47,561 nucleotides of DNA from NCBI GenBank assembly GCA_949287365.1, contig CASEGC010000089.1, positions 1 through 47,561 on the forward strand, written 5' to 3'. The notes beneath the pieces were generated by a model. That model searched no databases. It had not been told where the DNA came from and worked only from the letters and a program-made list of their open reading frames with translations. The DNA comes from an uncultured Parabacteroides sp. (GTDB taxonomy: Bacteria > Bacteroidota > Bacteroidia > Bacteroidales > Tannerellaceae). Of the stretch, positions 40,660 through 47,561 are shown one piece after another (position 1 is the stretch's first letter; the number at the start of each line of letters is the position of its first letter). The position numbers were made by a program, and so were the translations under genes.

Positions 40660-42078
40660 TTAATACCTGTAATGTTCGGCTTTGTAGGGGCCATCTACCG
40701 ACACGCCGATATAGTCGGCCTGTTTCTGGGTCAGCGTGGTGAGTTTCACGCCGATGCGCTCCAAGTGCAGGCGCGCCACCTCCTCGTCCAGATGCTTCGG
40801 TAAACGATACACGCCCACCTCGTAATCCTTTTGCCATAAATCCATTTGCGCGAGCACCTGATTCGTGAACGAGTTGCTCATCACGAAAGAGGGATGCCCC
40901 GTGGCGCAGCCCAAGTTCACCAGCCGGCCCTCGGCGAGCAGGAAGATGGAATTACCCTCGGGGAAGGTATATTTGTCCACTTGCGGCTTGATGTTGGTAT
41001 GCTGGATGCCGGGGTAGTTGACCAGCTTGTCCACCTGTATCTCGTTATCGAAATGGCCGATGTTGCAGACGATGGACTGGTCTTTCATCCGTTTCATGTG
41101 CTCGATGGTGATGATATCGCAATTGCCGGTCGTGGTGACGAAGATGTTGCCCTCCTTCACCGCCTCCTCCATCGTGGTCACCTCGAAGCCCTCCATAGCC
41201 GCTTGCAAGGCGCAAATCGGGTCGATTTCCGTCACCAGCACGCGCGCGCCGTAGGAGCGCATGGAGTGCGAGCAGCCTTTACCCACGTCGCCATATCCGG
41301 CCACTACCACCACCTTACCGGCTATCATCACGTCCGTGGCGCGTTTGATACCGTCCGCCAGCGACTCGCGGCAGCCGTAGAGGTTGTCGAACTTCGATTT
41401 CGTCACGGAGTCGTTCACGTTGATGGCGGGCACCAGCAGTTCTCCTCTTTCCATCATCTGGTAGAGGCGGTGTACGCCGGTGGTCGTCTCTTCCGACACG
41501 CCTCGCATTCCGGCTACCGTCCGATGCCAGCGGGTGTTGTCTTCCGCCAAGATGCGGCGCAACGTATCGAGGATGACCTGCTCCTCGTGGTTCTCGCCCT
41601 CGCGGTCGAGCGTCTCGGGATTGTTCTCCGCGTTATACCCTTTATGCACCAGCAGAGAGGCATCGCCGCCATCGTCCACTATCAGGTTCGGGCCCAATCC
41701 GCCGGGGAACCGGAGCGCCATCTCCGTGCACCACCAGTATTCCTCCAGCGTCTCGCCTTTCCACGCGAACACCGGCACGCCATCCGCCGCGATAGCCGCC
41801 GCCGCATGGTCCTGCGTGGAGAAAATGTTACAGCTCGCCCAGCGGACATCCGCGCCCAGCGCGACCAAGGTCTCTATCAATACCGCCGTCTGGATGGTCA
41901 TGTGCAGCGAGCCGGTGATACGCGCGCCTTTCAACGGTTTCCGGTCGGTGTGTTTCTCGCGGAGCGCCATCAAGCCCGGCATCTCGTGCTCGGCGATTTC
42001 TATTTCCTTGCGTCCGAAATCCGCCAAGCTCATATCCGCCACTTTGTAGGGCAGATCGTTAGGAAATAATCGTGACAT
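40660..42078 (-). CDS. ahcY: Adenosylhomocysteinase (S-adenosyl-L-homocysteine hydrolase)
   Basis: A 472-residue cytoplasmic enzyme that splits S-adenosylhomocysteine into adenosine and homocysteine using bound NAD. Conserved blocks are present: [62 protein letters not shown], the NAD loop [24 protein letters not shown], and the C-terminal [20 protein letters not shown] with the final [11 protein letters not shown] that reaches the partner subunit. Length matches the long bacterial form. It is transcribed alone from a TACCTTCG -7 element, with a 22-bp repeat array just upstream. Confidence 0.97.
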   Translation of the reverse strand: MSRLFPNDLPYKVADMSLADFGRKEIEIAEHEMPGLMALREKHTDRKPLKGARITGSLHMTIQTAVLIETLVALGADVRWASCNIFSTQDHAAAAIAADGVPVFAWKGETLEEYWWCTEMALRFPGGLGPNLIVDDGGDASLLVHKGYNAENNPETLDREGENHEEQVILDTLRRILAEDNTRWHRTVAGMRGVSEETTTGVHRLYQMMERGELLVPAINVNDSVTKSKFDNLYGCRESLADGIKRATDVMIAGKVVVVAGYGDVGKGCSHSMRSYGARVLVTEIDPICALQAAMEGFEVTTMEEAVKEGNIFVTTTGNCDIITIEHMKRMKDQSIVCNIGHFDNEIQVDKLVNYPGIQHTNIKPQVDKYTFPEGNSIFLLAEGRLVNLGCATGHPSFVMSNSFTNQVLAQMDLWQKDYEVGVYRLPKHLDEEVARLHLERIGVKLTTLTQKQADYIGVSVDGPYKAEHYRY

Positions 42079-42113
42079 AAATTTACGCTATAATTATCTG
42101 ATACTTGAGAACG

Positions 42114-42121
42114 CGAAGGTA
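42114..42121 (-). promoter_or_regulatory. -7 promoter element of ahcY
   Basis: The minus strand reads TACCTTCG, one mismatch from TAnnTTTG, about 36 bp before the ahcY ATG. The repeat array starts at 42142, at the position where a -33 box would lie. Confidence 0.5.
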
Positions 42122-42141
42122 CGCTTTTATTCCCAAAAAAA

Positions 42142-42215
42142 CACGTGCGTGTTTTTTGGAATTCACGTACGTGTTTTTTCGGAAACATGCGCGTGTATTT
42201 TGGGAGGAAACACGC
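42142..42215. repeat. Three 22-25-bp phased dyad units upstream of ahcY
   Basis: Units start at 42142, 42164 and 42186 (22 bp apart), then a partial copy at 42211 (25 bp). They begin CACGTGCGTGTTTT, CACGTACGTGTTTT and CATGCGCGTGTATTTT and contain GGAA near the end. CACGTACGTG is a perfect palindrome. The family is the same as at 24866-24965. Confidence 0.78.
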
Positions 42216-42223
42216 TGGAAACC

Positions 42224-44743
42224 TTATTTCGCCCGGTAAGGAACGACGGGACGCCATTCCAAGGTACGTCCGACAATTTTGCCCGCCTTGTCGAGCGTGA
42301 CGACCGTTACCGGGAATTCCGTTTGTTCGGAGGAACGTAGGGTACTCTTGGCGGAGTTGGACGCTCGCTCGAAAACGATAATGAATCTCCCGATTTGTTC
42401 GTCCGTGTCTATGATGTTAAATATAGAATTGTCGATATTTCCTTCGCTGTCGGTTTCTAACATCACCTCATACGTACCACCTTTTTCGAACACGCTATAA
42501 AAGGATGCTCCGGGATCCGGTTCCCCGTTTTGGGTCGATAAGTTGGCGACCTCTCCGACATCGATGGTCAATAGCGAAGGATTAGCGTTATATTTATAAA
42601 TTCCTCTGCTATAACCATAGGGTTGAAAAACGGACGTGAAATTCCCATGGGTGACGCTCACGATTTCCTTGCCAGGGTTATGTTCAAAAAAATAACCATC
42701 ATTATCATTAAGCTCAAGGATATCATACCAATGCTTTTCGGCCATGATACTCCCATCCGAGTCTTTGATGGTCAAGCCGCTTCGGCTTAACCAAGTCCCT
42801 GTAATGTTGAATTTCCTCTTTTCTAACACGGGCGTGAACCTCGCTTCGTCTATCGCCTCTCCCTCCTCGTCAAGGACGGAAGCGGTGATATAATCCCCCT
42901 CTTCTTCAGGCGTATAGATTACGGTAATATCCCCATCGTTGTCCGTGCGGTAAAAAGTACGGTCGGTTTTTCCTCCGGAAGCGGTTACCCGTACGATGGC
43001 GCCCGGCGTGATGGGACGCAGGTCTCCAATACCTTCTCCATTGATTCGGAAGCGGACCTCGATGGGCTCGTCGGGCGTGAAAACTTGGTCGTTTTCAAGC
43101 GGCGAGAGCAATTCGATTTGCGTGGGCGCCCGGAAAAGATAATTTTTGTCACCTTGCTTTTTGATTTCTCGTGTATCGAATCTCTTTCCTATAAATTCCA
43201 ATGATAAGTTTCCCGTTAATAGGTCTTGAGTGAAAAGTCCTTCGCTCCATCCCGAATAGCTTTGGGACAGGTCCGCTGAAAGGGCGGCTCCTACGTTGGC
43301 TTCCATCGCGAGGTAAGGTTTGTACGCGATATTTGGACCTGCGAAATTGTAGAAACGTATTTTGAAATAAGGATATACGGTGGTACTTGCCGAAATGTCC
43401 CCGGTAATTTCCAATTTAGGTGGATATATATTGAATGAATAATAGGGCTCGAAAATAGGGCTTGCGACGTCGTTGATATAGTTTACGCCGGCATTCAACC
43501 CTATTCCCGCGTGAAATCCAGTGGATATTTTGCCGCGGTATTCCAAGTTGAACGCGTTTTCGATAAGCATATCCGCTTTAATGAAGATAACAAGTGGAAT
43601 ACCTCCTACAGGGTAAGAAACTTTTAAGTCAATGAAATCGCGTGCGAGCGTGTTGGAATTTTCGAAATTAATATCGATGCTACTTTCAAGCGCGAGAAGT
43701 AAATCCGCGCTAAGGCTTCCGTCGAGGAAAAAGTAGAAATTATCCAACCGTCCGGTCTTGAATGGCAAGCCGCCGGGCAGGGGCTTCTCTTCGCTGTTGA
43801 ATGCGAAGTAGAAGTTTCCTCCTAATTGGGCGGATAACACGCATTTTTCCCAGTAAAGGCGGGTATCTCCTGATTTGAATAAGGTGGAATCCGTGTAGTC
43901 GATGGCTCCGCTCCAGATATGGATAGGTATATTTTGAGGTATGTCCTCCGCCGCTTTCGTGGTGGCGTCGTAAAGCGTGATTTCCCGACCGTCTTTCATG
44001 CGGGCGATAATCTTGTCCGGGTGTATCACGCCTTGGTCGTCGGTCGTGTTCAACCGTCCCGAGCGGGTCATCCGCGTGTCGGGGTTGGGTGTCAGGGAGA
44101 GCGTGAACTCTTGGTTCATGAAAATATCGGTCATATAGCCTTCCTTGGTTTGAAGCGTGACCTCCTTGCCGTTCTCTGATACGGATTGGACGACACGGAT
44201 GTAGGTCATTGTATCGGTTGGTACGACGATGGAGGAGATTTCCGGAGTGAAAGTCGGAACGTCATCCTCGAACGCGATCCGTACCGTTCCGCTTTGGAGG
44301 TCGAATTGGGTTAACGTGGCTTCGTTTTCCCAGTCTACCGCCACGTAACGTGTTCTTCCGGCTTGACGTACGGTCAGCGTGTCGGCGGCGTTTCCTGAGA
44401 GCGCTTTAACGACGACTTGTCCTTCCCGTGCCTTGCTGCCCTCGTTGCTGTCCGTGCGGATGGTCAGGGTAAGTGTTTCTCCTTTCGCGCCTCCATCGGG
44501 CGACACGTCCAGCCATGTCCCGGCGTTGTTCGTGATTTCCCAATCCTCTCCGGCGTTTAAACCTATTTCCTCTTCGCCTCCATCGGCGGAGAAATCGAGG
44601 TAATTCATCTCAAGTTGGATGGCCGAACCTTGGATGTTTGGTCCGGGTTCTTCTTTGTTCTCGTCTTCGCAATTCCAGAAAAGGATAGCGGCAAGGAAAC
44701 ACAGGACGAGCGACCTGAGTTTTTTCTGGCGTGTCTGTTCCAT
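42224..44743 (-). CDS. BACON-domain surface lipoprotein of unknown function
   Basis: An 839-residue lipoprotein (Cys25 in FWNC, followed by the acidic EDENKEEPG that can act as a surface-export signal in Bacteroidetes). One BACON domain (about 42-125) shows YLDFSADGGEEEIGLNAGEDWEI, WLDVSPDGGAKGETLTLTI and DTLTVRQAG. The middle (about 270-560) is a long beta-rich region with alternating hydrophobic residues (FDFxLDGSLSADLLLALES-like, KADMLIENAFNLEYRGKISTGFHAGIGLNAGV) that I cannot assign. An Ig-like segment (about 575-660, RTDNDGDITVIYTPEEEGDYITASV) and a lipocalin-like or calycin-like beta domain (about 670-839, FNITGTWLSRSG) follow. BACON domains are thought to bind mucin or carbohydrate. 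It has its own TATATTTG promoter and is not next to a SusC/D pair. Confidence 0.8.
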   Translation of the reverse strand: MEQTRQKKLRSLVLCFLAAILFWNCEDENKEEPGPNIQGSAIQLEMNYLDFSADGGEEEIGLNAGEDWEITNNAGTWLDVSPDGGAKGETLTLTIRTDSNEGSKAREGQVVVKALSGNAADTLTVRQAGRTRYVAVDWENEATLTQFDLQSGTVRIAFEDDVPTFTPEISSIVVPTDTMTYIRVVQSVSENGKEVTLQTKEGYMTDIFMNQEFTLSLTPNPDTRMTRSGRLNTTDDQGVIHPDKIIARMKDGREITLYDATTKAAEDIPQNIPIHIWSGAIDYTDSTLFKSGDTRLYWEKCVLSAQLGGNFYFAFNSEEKPLPGGLPFKTGRLDNFYFFLDGSLSADLLLALESSIDINFENSNTLARDFIDLKVSYPVGGIPLVIFIKADMLIENAFNLEYRGKISTGFHAGIGLNAGVNYINDVASPIFEPYYSFNIYPPKLEITGDISASTTVYPYFKIRFYNFAGPNIAYKPYLAMEANVGAALSADLSQSYSGWSEGLFTQDLLTGNLSLEFIGKRFDTREIKKQGDKNYLFRAPTQIELLSPLENDQVFTPDEPIEVRFRINGEGIGDLRPITPGAIVRVTASGGKTDRTFYRTDNDGDITVIYTPEEEGDYITASVLDEEGEAIDEARFTPVLEKRKFNITGTWLSRSGLTIKDSDGSIMAEKHWYDILELNDNDGYFFEHNPGKEIVSVTHGNFTSVFQPYGYSRGIYKYNANPSLLTIDVGEVANLSTQNGEPDPGASFYSVFEKGGTYEVMLETDSEGNIDNSIFNIIDTDEQIGRFIIVFERASNSAKSTLRSSEQTEFPVTVVTLDKAGKIVGRTLEWRPVVPYRAK

Positions 44744-44787
44744 TTTTACTCTCTTTTATAAGTTAACGATTTGAATGATTAAAGCCC

Positions 44788-44795
44788 CAAATATA
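44788..44795 (-). promoter_or_regulatory. -7 promoter element of the BACON lipoprotein gene
   Basis: The minus strand reads TATATTTG, a perfect -7 box, about 45 bp before the ATG at 44743. Confidence 0.6.
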
Positions 44796-44858
44796 AATAA
44801 AATGTAAATAAGAAAGGAAAACAATGCGTTGAAAATGAGAGAGCCGTCAATTTTTTCG

Positions 44859-44866
44859 TACTTTTG
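44859..44866 (+). promoter_or_regulatory. -7 promoter element of the small lipoprotein gene
   Basis: TACTTTTG matches TAnnTTTG and lies 19 bp before the ATG at 44886, so upstream in-frame TTG and ATG codons (44829, 44835) would not be transcribed. Confidence 0.6.
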
Positions 44867-44885
44867 GTGGAAACTTGACAAGCAG

Positions 44886-45440
44886 ATGCGAATAACCGTT
44901 TTATTTTTCGCCGCGTGCCTTGGAGCTTTCGGGTGCGCGGGCGATGGACAAAAAGAATCTTCCGTGATAGGTGATGCCGATGCCGCCACGACGATAGTGG
45001 TCTCCGACGAGGCGGATGCCGACGGCGATACGGTGCGTTACGAGTTGCCGCAGTGTTGCCTTTGGTACACGGAGGCGTTGCCGGAGAAATACATGAAGAA
45101 GTCGGTCTGTATCTGGACGGAGTATCCCTATTATTGGGAGGACGTTCAGGTAATCAACGTGTTCGTGGCCAATCCTACGGCGACGCCGTTGTCGTTCGGG
45201 CGGGGCTGGTCCCTGCTCCGATGGGACGGCGAGCGGTGGAGCCAGCCGGAGTTCAAGCGGGATTTGTCGTGGCAGGACGACGCGTTCGGCGTGGACCGCG
45301 CCCCCTTGCTCTATTGCTTCCGCTTCCCCGTGGGCGAGTATTACCGGTTGACGGTGGGGAAGTATCGCCTGCTCAAGACCTTCTGGCAGGCGAACAAGCG
45401 CATCGAGCTGACTTCGGAATTCGAGGTGCGGAGCAAGTAA
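44886..45440 (+). CDS. Small lipoprotein with a bacterial Ig-like fold
   Basis: A 184-residue lipoprotein with a short signal and lipobox AFGC (Cys17). An acidic linker (about 18-50) precedes a single beta-sandwich domain. EDVQVINVFVANPTATPLSFGRGWSLLRWDGERWSQPEF and YYRLTVGKYRLLKTFWQANKRIELTSEFEV resemble the Ig-like domain (Big_14-like) found in many small bacterial lipoproteins. The start at 44886 is chosen from the promoter position and the lipoprotein signal. Function unknown. It precedes the protease gene by 25 bp, but that gene has its own -7 element. Confidence 0.8.
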   Translation: MRITVLFFAACLGAFGCAGDGQKESSVIGDADAATTIVVSDEADADGDTVRYELPQCCLWYTEALPEKYMKKSVCIWTEYPYYWEDVQVINVFVANPTATPLSFGRGWSLLRWDGERWSQPEFKRDLSWQDDAFGVDRAPLLYCFRFPVGEYYRLTVGKYRLLKTFWQANKRIELTSEFEVRSK

Positions 45441-45451
45441 GAAAAAACGCG

Positions 45452-45459
45452 TATATTTG
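45452..45459 (+). promoter_or_regulatory. -7 element very close to the protease start
   Basis: TATATTTG is a perfect -7 box only 6 bp before the ATG at 45466. A transcript from it would have almost no 5' untranslated region. Confidence 0.5.
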
Positions 45460-45465
45460 TCCGCC

Positions 45466-47561
45466 ATGAGAAAGTTTCTTCTGTTATATCTCTTGTCGTG
45501 CCTGCTGGCTACCGCTCCTTGGGGCGCGGCGCGGGCGCAGGTCAGCCACGGTGGGCGGCCGTTGCCCTTCTCCATGCTGAGGAGCGCGGAGGGCGAGTTG
45601 TTCAAGCGGATGCCGTCGTTCGACGTGGCGGAGGAGCTGCGGTTGGATTCGCTGAACGAAAGCGATTTGCGTAGCGGATACCGGTTCGCCTACAAGTTCA
45701 TGACCGATTTCGACCGGCACAACTCCGGTGTCACCTTCACCCAAGCGGACGGGACGCGGGTCTGGCGGCTGGGCATCTACTCCCCCGGGGCGTTGTCCAT
45801 CAACGTGCTTTTCACCGAGTATGAGCTGCCGGAGGGCGCGCGGCTCTTCCTGTACGCCCCGGACCAGAGCCGGGTGTTGGGGGCGTTCAACCACCTGAAC
45901 AACTCGGAACTGGGCATCTTGCCCGTATCGCCCCTGCCGGGCGACCGGCTCATCATCGAGTACCAAGAGCCGGCGAACGCCGCCTTTCAGGGGCGGCTGA
46001 CGGTGGGGGAGGTGAACCACGGCTATCGGAGCCTTCTTGGGATGGAGCCGGGTGACGACACCGACGCTATCGCGGGGATTCCCGCCTTGGCCTGTTTCGA
46101 GAGCGACTCGCTGGACTACAAGCTGTGGGGCCGGAGCGTGACGCTGATGATTATCGACGGGACGGTAGGCTGCACGGGTTGCCTCGTCAACAACACGGCG
46201 AACGACGGCACGCCCTATCTGCTCACCGCCTCGCATTGCCTGAACAACCAGTTCAGGATAAAGAACCCGGACTATGAGGAGATAGCGGGCCGCATCGTCT
46301 GCTTCTTCAATTACGACAGCCCCTTCTGCGACCCAATCGCGCGCGGGACGGAGGAGATGTCCGTGGCGTCCGCCTACTTCCGGGCGACCAACGAGCTGGG
46401 CGACATGGCGCTGCTGGAGCTGGCCGACACGCCGCCGGTCTATTACCGCCCCTACTACGCCGGCTGGAGCGTCGAGGATACCGGCGATGCCTCGCCTTAC
46501 ACCTGCGTACAGCATCCCACCTACTCGGTCAAGCGGGTGAGCATGACCAACAACGCGCTCTCCGCGATGACCCTCACCGACCCCAACATGCTCTTCTATC
46601 CCGACGGCCACCGGCGCGTGGAGCGGTGGGACGTGGGCTATACGGCCAGCGGCTCCAGCGGTTCGCCCTTGTTCGACGCGACGGGGAAGGTCGTGGGCGG
46701 CTTGTCGGGCGGGCAATCCACGGCGGATAGCCCCGCGAACGACTACTTCTTCGCCCTCTCCACCACGTGGGAGGCGAGCGACGAGCCGGCGAAGCAGCTC
46801 CGCCACTGGCTCAACCCCTCGGACGAGGATATCCGCGCGTGCGAGGGGCTGGACCCCTACCAATCCTCTCCCTGCCTCAGGCTGAGCAATGTGTATGATT
46901 CCGGAAACAGGGAGCTGGCGGAGCGCGCGGCGTATCCCGGTTCCGAAAGGGAGCCGCTGTTCGGCAATAACGCCTCCGCCGCGGAATACGCCGAGGAGTA
47001 TCGCTTGGCGGGCGCGGGGCTGCTGTATGGCGTCTACCTCGTGACCCCGCCCGTGAGCGAGGAGGCGGAGGTGGAGGTCGTGGTCTATGAGGGCGACGAC
47101 GCGCCCACGACTCCGCTCGCCGCCGAGCCGTTCAGCCCCGCGTACCTCAACTACGTCGCCGCCGAGGACACCTTTGTCGGGACACGGAAGCCGCTGGACC
47201 GCGCGCAGGAGAGCTTCGTCCGCTTCGCCGAGCCGGTGGAGGTGAGCGGCGCGTTCTACATCGGCTATCGGATAAAGAGCGCGCCGGACAGCGCGTACTT
47301 CTCCGTCTACAGCCTCCCGAAAGGCTCCACCACGCGGAACACGGCGTGGGCGCGGACCGCCGAGGGCTGGACGCGGGCTACGGCGTTCGCCCCCGCGGGC
47401 TTCTCCACCTCGCTCTTCATCGACCCTGTCGCGCGGTATGCCGACCCGGTGGGCAACGAGCCTATCCGCTTGGCGGCGGAGGAGCCGCTGGTCTACACGG
47501 GGCCGGAGCGGGGAATCGTTCATATCATCCTGCCCGATGGCGTGCCGACCGCCACCTACAC
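45466..47561 (+). CDS. Secreted trypsin-fold serine protease, lysyl-endopeptidase-like (3' end outside window)
   Basis: The frame is open to the right edge (698 codons). A signal peptide (MRKFLLLYLLSCLLATAPWGAARAQ) is followed by a propeptide-like beta domain (about 60-200). The chymotrypsin-fold protease domain follows (about 200-460): GCTGCLVNNTANDGTPYLLTASHC gives His257, ELGDMALLELAD gives Asp313 and TASGSSGSPLFDATGKVVGGL gives Ser398, so the triad is complete. Paired cysteines (GCTGC, ASHC, CFFNY, FCDP) match Lys-C-type enzymes. Beta-rich domains follow. Such proteins in Bacteroidetes are often type IX cargo with a C-terminal sorting domain, but that end lies outside the window. The gene is very GC-rich, which creates a long antisense open frame. 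Confidence 0.88.
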   Translation, partial: MRKFLLLYLLSCLLATAPWGAARAQVSHGGRPLPFSMLRSAEGELFKRMPSFDVAEELRLDSLNESDLRSGYRFAYKFMTDFDRHNSGVTFTQADGTRVWRLGIYSPGALSINVLFTEYELPEGARLFLYAPDQSRVLGAFNHLNNSELGILPVSPLPGDRLIIEYQEPANAAFQGRLTVGEVNHGYRSLLGMEPGDDTDAIAGIPALACFESDSLDYKLWGRSVTLMIIDGTVGCTGCLVNNTANDGTPYLLTASHCLNNQFRIKNPDYEEIAGRIVCFFNYDSPFCDPIARGTEEMSVASAYFRATNELGDMALLELADTPPVYYRPYYAGWSVEDTGDASPYTCVQHPTYSVKRVSMTNNALSAMTLTDPNMLFYPDGHRRVERWDVGYTASGSSGSPLFDATGKVVGGLSGGQSTADSPANDYFFALSTTWEASDEPAKQLRHWLNPSDEDIRACEGLDPYQSSPCLRLSNVYDSGNRELAERAAYPGSEREPLFGNNASAAEYAEEYRLAGAGLLYGVYLVTPPVSEEAEVEVVVYEGDDAPTTPLAAEPFSPAYLNYVAAEDTFVGTRKPLDRAQESFVRFAEPVEVSGAFYIGYRIKSAPDSAYFSVYSLPKGSTTRNTAWARTAEGWTRATAFAPAGFSTSLFIDPVARYADPVGNEPIRLAAEEPLVYTGPERGIVHIILPDGVPTATY

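Noticed and set aside
40846-42069. 407-codon plus-strand frame opposite ahcY
   Set aside because: Shadow of a conserved gene; His/Arg-rich with no recognisable domain.
45484-47523. 679-codon minus-strand open frame opposite the protease gene
   Set aside because: It is an Arg/Gly/Val-rich shadow of the GC-rich protease frame, which has a signal peptide and a full catalytic triad.

Overview
This window comes from a member of the Bacteroidales, most likely a Parabacteroides-like (Tannerellaceae) gut or oral bacterium. The signs are Bacteroidetes-type promoters (-7 TAnnTTTG), a eukaryote-like dimeric glycyl-tRNA synthetase, a SprE/PorW-type lipoprotein of the type IX secretion system, BACON-domain and FKBP lipoproteins, and a run of secreted glycosidases. 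The species assignment is an inference from gene families only.

Region 1 (1-14129, + strand) is a secreted glycan-degradation block. It holds the 3' part of a TIM-barrel glycosidase-like gene, then GH2, GH20, a GH123-like (DUF6067-type) protein, a GH38-like alpha-mannosidase and a large alpha-galactosidase-like protein. The last five are closely spaced (gaps 23-114 bp) and probably form one operon. The mix suits exo-trimming of an amino-sugar- and mannose- or galactose-containing host-type glycan. No SusC/SusD pair lies in the window.

Region 2 (14211-26954) is mostly core genes: a conserved hypothetical, an FKBP lipoprotein overlapping glyS, a Tat-exported Gfo/Idh/MocA protein, a four-gene minus-strand operon (aroA, small membrane protein, ABC-3 metal permease, sprE-like) and an LTA-synthase-like membrane sulfatase-fold protein.

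Region 3 (26955-40565) starts with about 1 kb of non-coding DNA. This holds a candidate short RNA with its own promoter and terminator, a repeat array, and a promoter driving two tiny membrane proteins. A low-GC surface-polysaccharide locus follows: a Wzx-like flippase, five glycosyltransferases, a repeat-rich gap with a decayed GNAT toxin-antitoxin pair, two more glycosyltransferases and a YfhO-like protein. No initiating transferase, Wzy or sugar-nucleotide genes were recognised.

Region 4 (40599-47561) has ahcY, a BACON lipoprotein, a small lipoprotein and the first 698 codons of a GC-rich trypsin-fold protease, a plausible type IX cargo.

The most unusual feature is a recurrent class of intergenic arrays at about 1.29-1.54, 14.74-14.80, 24.87-24.97, 27.59-27.74, 35.17-35.25 and 42.14-42.21 kb. 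They are made of degenerate units spaced 21 or 22 bp apart (two helical turns). Many units carry a short dyad such as CACGTACGTG or GATTTTAAAATC, and several share a GTGTTTTCC-CGGA-like core. They fall only between genes, often just upstream of a promoter.
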